Assembly (NCBI RefSeq): GCF_001428625.1
Contig: NZ_LMIE01000033.1
Coordinates: forward strand, 2,199-66,198
Direction of reading: 5' to 3'
Source of the DNA: Hydrogenophaga sp. Root209
GTDB lineage: Bacteria > Pseudomonadota > Gammaproteobacteria > Burkholderiales > Burkholderiaceae_C
DNA length: 64,000 nucleotides
Position 1 is the first letter of the stretch, and each line of letters begins with the position of its first letter. The notes beneath the pieces are model-generated. The model saw nothing but the letters and a program-made list of their open reading frames with translations, ran no database searches and was not told the origin of the DNA. A program made the translations under genes and the position numbers. This document shows, piece by piece, positions 55,218 to 64,000 of the stretch.

Positions 55218-55859
55218 TTGCTTTCCATCATACAAGCCGCCGGATGGCCCATCTGGCCACTGATCCTCTGTTCCGTCATCGGATTGGCCCTCGTCATCGA
55301 ACGATTCGTCAGTCTCAAAACAGCGAAGATCTTTCCCCCCAAACTGTTGGACGAGGCCATCATGGTGTCGCGCAATGGCGTGCCAGGGCCGGACGTGGTG
55401 ACCCAGCTTGAACAGAATTCCGTGCTCGGCACGGTGCTCGCCAGCGGTTTTCGCACCTTCAACAGCAACCCACGTGCCAGCGAGGACGACTTGCGCGCCA
55501 GCCTGGAGGGCGCCGGTCGCCAGGCTGCTGCGCAGTTGCAACGCTACCTCGGCGCGCTGGCCACCATCGCATCGGCTGCGCCCCTGCTCGGACTGCTGGG
55601 CACCGTCATCGGCATGATCGAAATCTTTGGCTCCCAGGGCGCGCAAGGAGCTGGCGTGGTGCCAGGCGTGGGGGACCCCGCCCAACTGGCCCAGGGCATC
55701 TCGATTGCCCTCTACAACACCGCCTTCGGCCTGATCGTGGCGATCCCCGCGCTCATCTTCTGGCGTTATTTCCGCGCCCGGGTCGACGACTACCTGCTCA
55801 ATCTGGAGCTGGCGGCAGAGCGGTTCGCGCGCCACCTGCTGAGCCTGCGCAAGCACTGA
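55218..55859 (+). CDS. exbB: ExbB/TolQ/MotA-family proton channel protein
   Basis: 213 residues with three membrane segments and the MotA/TolQ/ExbB domain (ALATIASAAPLLGLLGTVIG, then NTAFGLIVAIPALIFWRYFR). With ExbD it forms the proton channel that energises TonB or Tol-type processes across the envelope. The start is TTG 55218, with GGAG about seven bases upstream. It is the first of a run exbB-exbD-lpxK-Trm112-kdsB typical of Burkholderiales. Confidence 0.9.
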   Translation: MLSIIQAAGWPIWPLILCSVIGLALVIERFVSLKTAKIFPPKLLDEAIMVSRNGVPGPDVVTQLEQNSVLGTVLASGFRTFNSNPRASEDDLRASLEGAGRQAAAQLQRYLGALATIASAAPLLGLLGTVIGMIEIFGSQGAQGAGVVPGVGDPAQLAQGISIALYNTAFGLIVAIPALIFWRYFRARVDDYLLNLELAAERFARHLLSLRKH

Positions 55860-55863
55860 AGCC

Positions 55864-56301
55864 ATGAATTTCCGTCCCGGCTCGCGCGATGAACCCGAGA
55901 TCAACCTGATCCCGTTCATCGACATCCTGCTGGTGGTGCTCATCTTCCTGATGCTCACCACCACATACAGCAAGTTCACCGAACTCAAGGTGAACCTGCC
56001 GGTGGCCGATGCCCAGGCACCCAAGAACAACACACAGGAAGTCGTCGTGGCGGTCGGCAGCGATGGGCGCTACTCGATCAACAGGCAGGTGCTTGAAGGC
56101 GCCAGCGTCGAGTTGCTCACAAGTGCGTTGAGCCAGGCATCACAAGGCAACGCAGAGACCGTGATCATCATCAGCGCCGATGCCACGGCCACCCACCAGT
56201 CGGTCATCAACGTGATGGATGCTGCCCGCCGCGCAGGCCTTGTCCAGATCACGTTTGCCACCCAGCAGACGGGCGCCGCAGCAGCCCGTGGCAAGCCCTG
56301 A
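55864..56301 (+). CDS. exbD: ExbD/TolR-family protein
   Basis: 145 residues. A single N-terminal membrane helix contains the key Asp (EINLIPFIDILLVVLIFLML), followed by a periplasmic domain (LKVNLPVADAQAPKNNTQEV). It partners ExbB, whose stop is four bases earlier. The Asp in PFIDILLV is the proton-carrying residue. lpxK follows 25 bases on. Confidence 0.92.
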   Translation: MNFRPGSRDEPEINLIPFIDILLVVLIFLMLTTTYSKFTELKVNLPVADAQAPKNNTQEVVVAVGSDGRYSINRQVLEGASVELLTSALSQASQGNAETVIIISADATATHQSVINVMDAARRAGLVQITFATQQTGAAAARGKP

Positions 56302-56326
56302 CGGGCTGACTCCCCGCCGCGCGCCG

Positions 56327-57397
56327 ATGAGTCAGTCCCGCTGGCAGGCGCTATGGTTGGTGCATTCCCGCAAGCGAGGTTGGCTGGCCCGTCTGCTGTG
56401 GCCGGTCTCACAGGTGTACGCCGGCCTGATGGCTTTGCGTCGAACCTTGTATGTGCTCGGCATCTTCAAGACCCACCGCATCAAGGTGCCGGTGATCGTG
56501 ATCGGCAATGTGGTGGTGGGCGGCGCGGGCAAGACGCCCACGGTGATCGCGGTGGTGAACCACCTGCGCGACCAGGGCTGGCGTCCTGGCGTGGTCTCGC
56601 GCGGCCACGGCCGGCACAGCCAGGAGATCGTCGAAGTCAGGCCTGATATGCCGTTGGAAGAATGCGGCGACGAACCCGCCCTGATTCGTCAGCGCACAGG
56701 TGTCCCCGTGTTTGTGGCTGCCAGCCGTGTCGCGGCAGCCGACACTTTGGTGGGAGCGCACCCCGAGGTGGACGTCCTGGTTTGCGACGACGGCCTGCAG
56801 CACTGGGCTTTGCACCGCGACCTGCAGATCGTCGTGTTCGACGACCGCGGCACGGGCAACGGCTGGTTGCTGCCGGCCGGCCTGCTGCGCGAAGCATGGC
56901 CTCGCGGCTCCAGCGGCAGCCCGCTGCAGGATATGGTCCTGCACCAGCACCGCGAAGATGCGCTTGCGCCTCCCCCGATCAGCGCGCCCGGCGCATCGCT
57001 GTTCAGCGCGACACGGCGGCTTGCCGCTCATGCCGTGGGGCCGACCGGAGATCGCATTCCATTGCACGAGTTGCGCACCCACCGCCTGACCGCGGTGGCC
57101 GGCATCGCCAGACCCTCGGTGTTTTTTGACATGTTGCATGCAAGGGGTCTGCGGCCCGAGCGAAAAGTGGGTTTGCCCGACCATGCCGATGCAGCCGACT
57201 ATGCGGCGTTGATCCAGGACTCCGAGTGCACCCTGCTCTGTACCGAGAAGGACGCTGTCAAGCTGTTTCCCCTGCTGGCCGAGGCCCAGCCCGCCTCGCG
57301 TGTCCAGGCATGGGCCGTGCCTCTGGAACTGACGCCAGAACCGGCCTTCTTCAACACGCTCGACCACCGACTTCACACGCTCGGGCGCAAGCCCTGA
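56327..57397 (+). CDS. lpxK: Tetraacyldisaccharide 4'-kinase
   Basis: 356 residues from ATG 56327. The N-terminal membrane anchor is followed by Walker [21 protein letters not shown] (about 60-75), the switch VVSRGHGR, and [20 protein letters not shown] typical of LpxK. It phosphorylates the 4' position of the lipid A disaccharide precursor at the inner membrane. It is grouped with kdsB, another lipopolysaccharide gene. Confidence 0.95.
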   Translation: MSQSRWQALWLVHSRKRGWLARLLWPVSQVYAGLMALRRTLYVLGIFKTHRIKVPVIVIGNVVVGGAGKTPTVIAVVNHLRDQGWRPGVVSRGHGRHSQEIVEVRPDMPLEECGDEPALIRQRTGVPVFVAASRVAAADTLVGAHPEVDVLVCDDGLQHWALHRDLQIVVFDDRGTGNGWLLPAGLLREAWPRGSSGSPLQDMVLHQHREDALAPPPISAPGASLFSATRRLAAHAVGPTGDRIPLHELRTHRLTAVAGIARPSVFFDMLHARGLRPERKVGLPDHADAADYAALIQDSECTLLCTEKDAVKLFPLLAEAQPASRVQAWAVPLELTPEPAFFNTLDHRLHTLGRKP

Positions 57398-57424
57398 ATG
57401 GGCACGCGCGACTATCATCGCAAG

Positions 57425-57627
57425 ATGGACACCAAACTGCTCGAACTGCTGGTCTGCCCCGTCACCAAAGGGCCCCTGATCTTCAACCGCGAGAACCAGG
57501 AACTGCTCTCTCGCAGCGCACGTCTGGCCTACCCGGTGCGCGACGGGATCCCGATCCTGCTGGAGCACGAGGCCCGTCCGTTGACCGACGAAGAAGCCGC
57601 CCGGCCCAACGCGCCCACGCCTCTGCC

Positions 57628-57631
<4 letters not shown>
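57425..57631 (+). CDS. Trm112-family small protein
   Basis: 68 residues from ATG 57425: [20 protein letters not shown], then [18 protein letters not shown], the family fold. Only the first C-P motif is present, as in many bacterial members that lack the second zinc pair. Eukaryotic relatives activate methyltransferases; the bacterial role is unclear. The stop overlaps the kdsB start (ATGA), a conserved linkage with lpxK and kdsB. Confidence 0.9.
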
Positions 57632-59224
<1,593 letters not shown>

Positions 59225-59239
59225 CCCACCGTCCCCCCC

Positions 59240-59268
59240 AAAAAACCCGGCCTTGAGCCGGGTTTTTT
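59240..59268 (+). terminator. Intrinsic terminator after adk
   Basis: AAAAAACCCGGC and GCCGGGTTTTTT form a perfect stem around CTTGA. It is symmetrical, so it can also stop transcription of the converging DUF6152 gene. Confidence 0.95.
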
Positions 59269-59284
59269 GATGGGGCGCAGCGCC

Positions 59285-59764
59285 TCATGCCGGGCTGGAG
59301 CGCAGGCCATACACCTTGCCGCCGAGAAACACGTATTCGGCCCGCACGATGGCAGCGCCCGCCTCATCCTTGAAGGTGAAGCCCACCAACGAGAGCGCAT
59401 CTCCATTCTTGATCTCGGGCATCTGCCACTGCCCCAGGCGGAACAACGGAGCCAACTCCACCTCCCAGCGCCGATCGCGCCGCGTCGGAACCACCGCCTT
59501 GGCCAGCAACGCAGGTCCGTCCACACCGGCGGTTTGCGCAGGCAGTGCGCGCTGGGCCAGATCGGCGGGCAGGCGCAGCGGTTCAGGCAGCTCCAGCACC
59601 AGTTCAACGTGCGGGTTGCGCCATTTCACATCGGCAGCCTTGCCTTGGAGGTAGATCGGGCGGCTCTGATCGAAGCTGCTCCAGCCATGGTGCGCCAGGG
59701 CACCGGTGGGGCCACCGCCCCAGCCCAGCAGGGCCACCAGTTGTACAAAATCACGTCGTTGCAT
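59285..59764 (-). CDS. DUF6152-like exported protein
   Basis: 159 residues from ATG 59764. The N-terminus MQRRDFVQLVALLGWGGGPT carries a twin-arginine-like R-R-D-F motif and a hydrophobic stretch ending near ALA-HHGW. The mature part (HHGWSSFDQSRPIYLQGKAA; VKWRNPHVELVLEL) resembles DUF6152 proteins. Function is unknown; a periplasmic or envelope role is likely. It lies 11 bases downstream of a membrane protein gene, probably its operon partner. Confidence 0.75.
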   Translation of the reverse strand: MQRRDFVQLVALLGWGGGPTGALAHHGWSSFDQSRPIYLQGKAADVKWRNPHVELVLELPEPLRLPADLAQRALPAQTAGVDGPALLAKAVVPTRRDRRWEVELAPLFRLGQWQMPEIKNGDALSLVGFTFKDEAGAAIVRAEYVFLGGKVYGLRSSPA

Positions 59765-59775
59765 GGTGCGCTCCT

Positions 59776-60204
59776 TCAGACATAAGCAATCCAGCGCCCA
59801 CAGGTGATGATCAGAATCCAGATCATCGAAGACAAGAGCATGCTCACGCGGGCGGTGGCATCCTGGCGCTGCAGCGAACGGCGCGCATGAAACCAGCCCG
59901 CATTGCAGCCGGCCAGCATGATCAGCACCATCTTGGCTGTGAACACGCGATTGGCCAGCAGTTCCCCAGGTTGGGTGCCGAACATCAGCAATCCCGTCAT
60001 CGCAGCCAGGCCGAAGCCCAAACCGACCAGCCCCAGGCTCAACCGCGCCAGAGGCTCGATCGGCAAAGCAGACGCCCATCCAAAAACACGCAGTTCGAGC
60101 AAGACCAGATTGCCGACGATCAAGGCCACGCCAATCAGGTGGACCACCTCCAGCATGGGGTAGGCCCAAGGGTGTGAACCCAGAGCCACCAGCATGTCAG
60201 GCAT
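59776..60204 (-). CDS. Small membrane protein of unknown function
   Basis: 142 residues with four membrane segments (LEVVHLIGVALIVGNLVLLE; LSLGLVGLGFGLAAMTGLLM; MVLIMLAGCNAGWFHARRSL; MLLSSMIWILIITCGRWIAY). The early His in the first helix and the layout resemble DUF2214/DUF6644-like or CopD-like proteins. Partnered with the DUF6152-like gene downstream. Its start overlaps the asparaginase stop by eight bases. Confidence 0.7.
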   Translation of the reverse strand: MPDMLVALGSHPWAYPMLEVVHLIGVALIVGNLVLLELRVFGWASALPIEPLARLSLGLVGLGFGLAAMTGLLMFGTQPGELLANRVFTAKMVLIMLAGCNAGWFHARRSLQRQDATARVSMLLSSMIWILIITCGRWIAYV

Positions 60205-61174
60205 TCAGCAGCTGCAACGCCAAGGCAAGGCGCGCCTTCACGGGCGAAAGGCCGGCCGAGTCAGGCAGCGGTTGACCGTCATGCGGCACCACACGGCCCT
60301 GCGCGCAACGACTGGCCACCACCACATGGACACCACCGGCCTGTGCTTGTTTCAGCGCCACCAGCAAGTCGTCGTGCACCGTGCCGTTGCCTGTGCCTGC
60401 CACCACGATGCCGCGCAACCGGCCTGCACTCGTGGGGGGGTGGCCGAGCAGGGCTCGCACCAGCTCTCCATCGGAGCCGGCGTGGCTGAACATCAGTTCC
60501 ACCCGCGGCAGCTCGGCAGCATCCAGCAGGCGTTGCAGGCCTGCGGGGTCGTGCGTGCCCTGGCTCACGGCTGGTGGCCACGGCCGGAACAGACGCAGCT
60601 GCGCTTCTTCCACGCAGCCCAGAGCACCTGCATCACCCGATTCGAACGGGTCCGTCCTGTAGGTATGCACCTTGGCCACGTCCAGAGCGCCGTGAATGCG
60701 CCCGGCGCACACGACCACCACGCCGCAGGCCTGCGGATGCAGGGCAACCGCCACCGCGTCGCTCAGGTTTTGGGGCCCGTCAGGCACCAGCGCGGTGGCT
60801 GGCCGCATCGCGCAAGTCAGCACCACCGGCTTGGACGGTCGCAACAATGCCTGCAGCAGGAAGGCCGTCTCCTCGATCGTGTCGGTGCCGTGGGTGATCA
60901 CGATGCCGGCCACCTCGGGCCGATCCAGATGCACCGCCACACGCATGGCCAACGCCTGCCATACGCTCAGCACCATGTCCTTGCTGTTGATCTGTGCCAC
61001 CTGCTCCACGTCCAGCGGGCAGGCTGCCAAGGCTGGAACCTTCGCCACCAGATCGCTCACCGCCACCTGCCCAGCCACATAGCCCACGTTGTCGTTCGCC
61101 TGGGTTGCGCGTCCGGCAATCGTTCCGCCGGTGCCCAGAACCACCAGGCGACGCCCCTGATTTTCATTCTCCAC
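60197..61174 (-). CDS. L-asparaginase
   Basis: 325 residues. First catalytic Thr in VVLGTGGTIAG (about 15), second Thr with Asp in VITHGTDTIEET (about 95), and a later VVAGTGNGTVHDDL. It hydrolyses asparagine to aspartate and ammonia. No signal peptide is visible, pointing to the cytoplasm even though the motifs are of the type II/AnsB-like set. It is divergent from lexA. Confidence 0.93.
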   Translation of the reverse strand: MENENQGRRLVVLGTGGTIAGRATQANDNVGYVAGQVAVSDLVAKVPALAACPLDVEQVAQINSKDMVLSVWQALAMRVAVHLDRPEVAGIVITHGTDTIEETAFLLQALLRPSKPVVLTCAMRPATALVPDGPQNLSDAVAVALHPQACGVVVVCAGRIHGALDVAKVHTYRTDPFESGDAGALGCVEEAQLRLFRPWPPAVSQGTHDPAGLQRLLDAAELPRVELMFSHAGSDGELVRALLGHPPTSAGRLRGIVVAGTGNGTVHDDLLVALKQAQAGGVHVVVASRCAQGRVVPHDGQPLPDSAGLSPVKARLALALQLLNA

Positions 61175-61192
61175 TTGCCAAGTCCTTTGAAC

Positions 61193-61227
61193 TGGTTAAA
61201 AATACAGCCACTGGATAAGAAAACAGT
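61193..61227. promoter_or_regulatory. Two LexA boxes upstream of lexA
   Basis: CTGGTTAAAAATACAG (61193-61208) and CTGGATAAGAAAACAG (61212-61227) both fit CTGT-N8-ACAG with one change (CTGG). Two tandem boxes, 54-89 bases before lexA, are the usual arrangement for tight self-repression. They may also affect the divergent asparaginase gene, which starts at 61174. Confidence 0.88.
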
Positions 61228-61281
61228 AACCCACTGGACGGATACCCCGCCCGGTGAGGCATCCACCCCGATGAGGTTCAC

Positions 61282-61968
61282 ATGCTCGACATGCCCGCCA
61301 CCACGCCCAAGCTCACCGCCCGGCAACAGCAGATTCTGGAACTTATCCAGACGGCCATTGCACGCACCGGTTCCCCGCCCACGCGTGCCGAGATCGCCAG
61401 CGAGCTCGGCTTCAAATCGGCCAATGCGGCCGAGGAGCATTTGCAGGCACTGGCGCGCAAAGGGGTGATCGAATTGGTCAGCGGCACATCGCGTGGCATC
61501 CGCCTGCGCAGCGAAGACCTGCGTTCCATCAACGATTCGCGCGGGCGCCAGCTTACACTCCCGCTCCCCAGCCTGTCCCAGCTGATGTTGCCCCTGATCG
61601 GGCGCGTGGCTGCGGGCTCGCCCATCCTGGCGCAAGAGCACGTCGACCAGACCTACCACGTGGAGCGCAGCCTGTTCCAGCGCGAGCCCGACTACCTGCT
61701 CAAGGTCCGTGGCATGTCCATGCGCGACGTCGGCATCATCGATGGCGATCTGTTGGCAGTGAAGTCCTCCAAGGAAGCCAAGAACGGTCAGATCGTGGTC
61801 GCCCGCCTGGGCGATGACGTCACCGTGAAGCGCTTCATGCGCCGGCAAAGCGTCATCGAACTTCACGCCGAGAACCCGGACTACAAGACCATCGTGGTCG
61901 AACCCGGTGAACCGTTCGAAATTGAAGGCCTCGCGGTGGGCCTCATCCGCAACAGTTTTCAACTCTGA
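61282..61968 (+). CDS. lexA: SOS repressor LexA
   Basis: 228 residues. The N-terminal winged HTH ([40 protein letters not shown]) precedes the self-cleavage domain: scissile Ala-Gly in GRVAAGSPI (about 110), Ser in [10 protein letters not shown] (about 145) and Lys in DDVTVKRFM (about 182). It represses DNA-damage genes and is cleaved when RecA is activated. Two LexA boxes lie upstream. Length is slightly above the E. coli protein (202), as usual in Burkholderiales. Confidence 0.97.
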   Translation: MLDMPATTPKLTARQQQILELIQTAIARTGSPPTRAEIASELGFKSANAAEEHLQALARKGVIELVSGTSRGIRLRSEDLRSINDSRGRQLTLPLPSLSQLMLPLIGRVAAGSPILAQEHVDQTYHVERSLFQREPDYLLKVRGMSMRDVGIIDGDLLAVKSSKEAKNGQIVVARLGDDVTVKRFMRRQSVIELHAENPDYKTIVVEPGEPFEIEGLAVGLIRNSFQL

Positions 61969-62104
61969 CCCTTGAGTCCATGTCGCCTCAGCAGGTGGCG
62001 GGCGTTTGGTCCGGCGAGCGAGCAGCCCGCCATATGGACACATCCCTGCGTTGGCGACTTCCTCGCAATCCTGCCTGTGTTCAACCCCTCATCTGGAGTT
62101 TCGC

Positions 62105-62479
62105 ATGGGAAAAATCTTCAATACCAACACGTGGCGCGCACCCCTGCAGTTGATCGACTGCTGGTTGCCCCTGCCACCCCAACGCCATGCTCGCCCGGCC
62201 GCTTCGGCTGTTGCGGCCAGGGCCATGCAACGCTTCGCCCGTGCCGGCTGGCTGAACCGGGAAGCGGCCAACAGCGCTCCACCCCAGACGCGTCCGGGTG
62301 CTGTGGCTGAGCCGCTCGATTCGCCAACCTGCCGGGTTCGCGTGCTGCGTCAAGCCGAGGCCCGCCCTGTGAAGCGACCGGACATGCGTCTTGTCATATC
62401 CGGCCCGATCAATGACGTTTGCGCCGAACTCGACCGCCTTGCCGCGCTGGAGCAGGCGTCCATGACACGCGCAGCCTGA
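62105..62479 (+). CDS. Hypothetical protein downstream of lexA
   Basis: 124 residues from ATG 62105 (GGAG-like site tctGGAGtttcgc). I do not recognise it. The first third has WRAPLQLIDCWLPLPPQRHA, the middle is Ala/Arg/Pro-rich and likely disordered, and the end (RLVISGPINDVCAELDRLAA) looks folded. It starts 136 bases after lexA in the same direction, so it may be read through from the lexA promoter and be damage-inducible. No membrane or signal features are seen. Confidence 0.6.
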   Translation: MGKIFNTNTWRAPLQLIDCWLPLPPQRHARPAASAVAARAMQRFARAGWLNREAANSAPPQTRPGAVAEPLDSPTCRVRVLRQAEARPVKRPDMRLVISGPINDVCAELDRLAALEQASMTRAA

Positions 62480-62523
62480 GGCCACAGAGCGGCCGGCTCG
62501 GAAGGCGCGGGCACAATAGGCCC

Positions 62524-63531
62524 ATGAACATTGTGATTCTTGACGACTACCAGGACGCGGTTCGAAAGCTGAAATGCGCTGAAAAGCTGGAGTCTTACCC
62601 TGCCAAGGTATTCACCAACACCGTCAAGGGCGTCGGCCAGTTGTCGATCCGTCTGCGCGACGCCGACGTGCTGGTGCTGATCCGTGAACGAACCCAGATC
62701 TCTCGCCAGCTGATCGAGAAACTGCCACGCCTCAAACTCATCGCCCAGACCGGGCGAGTGGGTGGACATCTCGATGTAGCCGCCTGCACCGAGCGCGGTA
62801 TCGCGGTGGCTGAAGGTGTCGGCTCGCCCGTGTCGACGGCCGAGCTCGCCTGGGCCTTGATCATGGCGTCGATGCGTCGGATTCCTCAGTACGTGTCCAA
62901 CCTGAAGCACGGGGCTTGGCAACAAGCGGGGCTCAAGTCTTCCGCCATGCCGACCAACTTCGGCGTCGGCATGGTGCTGCGCGGCAAGACACTTGGCGTC
63001 TGGAGCTATGGGCGCATCGGCCAGTTGGTGGCGGGTTACGGCCGCGCTTTCGGCATGCGCGTGATCATCTGGGGCAGCGAAGATTCCCGCGCCCGCGCGG
63101 TGGCCGACGGCTTTGAGGCGGCAGAGAGCCGAGAGGCCTTTTTCGCATCGAGCGATGTGCTGTCGTTGCATTTGCGGCTGAGCGAGACCAGCGCGGGCTG
63201 CGTCACGCTGGAAGACCTGGGCCGCATGAAGCCCACGTCCTTGCTGGTCAACACCTCGCGCGCCGAGCTGATCGAGCCCGAGGCATTGCTTGCCTCGCTC
63301 AACCGCGGTCGCCCGGGATTGGCCGCAGTCGATGTGTTCGAGTCCGAGCCGATCCTGCAGGGTCACGCTCTGCTGCGACTGGAGAACTGCATCTGCACGC
63401 CTCACATTGGCTATGTGGAGCAAGACAGCTACGAGCAGTATTTTTCCTCGGCATTTGACAACGTCGTCAACTTCATCAAGGGCACGCCGACCAACATCGT
63501 GAATCCCGGCGCTTTGCAGGTTCGTCGCTAA
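62524..63531 (+). CDS. D-isomer-specific 2-hydroxyacid dehydrogenase
   Basis: 335 residues from ATG 62524. NAD-binding domain with GKTLGVWSYGRIGQLVAGYG (the usual G-x-G-x2-G becomes W-S-Y-G-R-I-G), VNTSRAELIEPEAL (catalytic Arg region), VDVFESEPI (Glu) and CTPHIGYVEQDSYEQYF (His). Such enzymes reduce 2-oxo acids or oxidise D-2-hydroxy acids; phosphoglycerate dehydrogenase relatives have longer or different C-termini. The exact substrate is not predictable. It has its own terminator. Confidence 0.88.
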   Translation: MNIVILDDYQDAVRKLKCAEKLESYPAKVFTNTVKGVGQLSIRLRDADVLVLIRERTQISRQLIEKLPRLKLIAQTGRVGGHLDVAACTERGIAVAEGVGSPVSTAELAWALIMASMRRIPQYVSNLKHGAWQQAGLKSSAMPTNFGVGMVLRGKTLGVWSYGRIGQLVAGYGRAFGMRVIIWGSEDSRARAVADGFEAAESREAFFASSDVLSLHLRLSETSAGCVTLEDLGRMKPTSLLVNTSRAELIEPEALLASLNRGRPGLAAVDVFESEPILQGHALLRLENCICTPHIGYVEQDSYEQYFSSAFDNVVNFIKGTPTNIVNPGALQVRR

Positions 63532-63551
63532 CCGGCCAGCCCACTCAGCAG

Positions 63552-63577
63552 AAACGCCACATCTGCGGCGTTTTTTT
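63552..63577 (+). terminator. Intrinsic terminator after the 2-hydroxyacid dehydrogenase
   Basis: AAACGCC and GGCGTTT form a stem around a short loop, followed by a T-run. It lies 20 bases past the stop and can also serve the converging gene. Confidence 0.85.
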
Positions 63578-63594
63578 AGGGCAGCTCGTGAACC

Positions 63595-64000
63595 TCAGGT
63601 CTTCTTGCCGGACGTTCGGGCGCCATCGGGCTCATTCGGCAAGTCAAAGTCGAGAACCTCGAAGTCGATGAGGTTGCCCTCAGCCTCCCGGATTTCAAAG
63701 TCTGCAGGCTGGGTGGGCCGGGCCGATGGCTCCACCGCCGAGTTCACCTCGGGCAACAAGGCTTCGAAGCCGTCCATTTCTGCAAAGTCGTCCAGATTGA
63801 TGTCCAGACCCAGGCGGGACGAGGCCGGCGACATGTTGTCCAGGCCCATGGGCTGGGTGTGGCGCTCCGAAGTATCTTGCAGCGAAGCACTCACCACGGA
63901 CACCGACTTGTCTGCCGCTTTCAACGGCTGCATGGCGGTGTGCTGGAAATCTCCGGTGGTGCGGGGGGCCGCTTTGTCACGCTGGATGAGGTCTTTGGCA
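63595..64000 (-). CDS. C-terminal part of an unidentified acidic protein, runs off right edge
   Basis: The frame is open from the window edge to a stop at 63595, giving at least 135 residues; an internal Met is not the true start. The sequence is strongly acidic with repeated short hydrophobic-acidic motifs (LGLDINLDDFAEMDGFEALL; NLIDFEVLDFDL) and ends in a basic tail. It resembles the acidic tails of FimV-like or other scaffold proteins, but I cannot assign it. No membrane segment lies in the visible part. Confidence 0.6.
   Translation of the reverse strand, partial: AKDLIQRDKAAPRTTGDFQHTAMQPLKAADKSVSVVSASLQDTSERHTQPMGLDNMSPASSRLGLDINLDDFAEMDGFEALLPEVNSAVEPSARPTQPADFEIREAEGNLIDFEVLDFDLPNEPDGARTSGKKT

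Overview
The window looks like the chromosome of a betaproteobacterium in the Comamonadaceae/Burkholderiales (GC-rich, neighbours such as exbB-exbD-lpxK-Trm112-kdsB-adk, both a homodimeric and a monomeric isocitrate dehydrogenase, Bug-type solute receptors). It splits into an accessory part (about 1-48,290) and an ordinary core part (about 48,400-64,000).

Layout. 1-3,190: the end of an IS1071 copy that has cut off a gene for a helix-turn-helix/citrate-synthase-like protein, then a complete IS5-type insertion sequence. 3,400-6,170: a LysR regulator, decayed regulator remnants and a hemerythrin-like protein. 6,230-14,840: a homogentisate-type aromatic operon (flavin monooxygenase, Bug receptor, hmgA, fahA, tctB, tctA) with a divergent LysR gene. 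14,865-19,011: a citrate-synthase-fold protein with a DNA-binding N-terminus, divergent from a three-component Rieske oxygenase system, with a perfect 18-bp palindrome between them. 19,035-24,022: IclR regulator, Rieske oxygenase, Bug receptor, SDR dehydrogenase and reductase, in the gene order of the isophthalate (iphACBD-R) locus. 24,176-32,529: a full upper o-phthalate pathway (ophA1, ophA2, ophB, ophC) with the phthalate-associated quinolinate phosphoribosyltransferase (ophE), a Bug receptor paired with a TSUP permease, a bacteriohemerythrin and a MarR regulator. 33,181-48,275: the traR-eexN-traG-trbBCDEJLFGI mating module of a Tn4371-like integrative element, followed by an AlpA-like protein and a P4-type tyrosine integrase next to the 3' end of icd. 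trbE has lost its Walker A segment and is frameshifted, so this copy is probably not self-transmissible. No relaxase is in the window.

The accessory genes fit one theme: import of aromatic acids (three Bug receptors, one TctAB, one TSUP permease), ring hydroxylation by Rieske or flavin oxygenases, re-aromatisation and decarboxylation to protocatechuate-type products, or ring cleavage through homogentisate. Protocatechuate ring-cleavage genes and maleylacetoacetate isomerase are not in the window.

The core part carries icd, a DUF192 protein, monomeric idh, sodB, xseA, exbB, exbD, lpxK, a Trm112-family gene, kdsB, adk, a DUF6152 protein, a small membrane protein, asparaginase, lexA with two LexA boxes, a short unknown gene, a D-2-hydroxyacid dehydrogenase, and the end of an unidentified acidic protein. 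No tRNA, rRNA, CRISPR array or riboswitch was recognised. Candidates for something little described are the citrate-synthase-fold putative transcription factor that has lost catalytic residues, the Bug-TSUP transporter pair, and the bacteriohemerythrin inside a dioxygenase operon.
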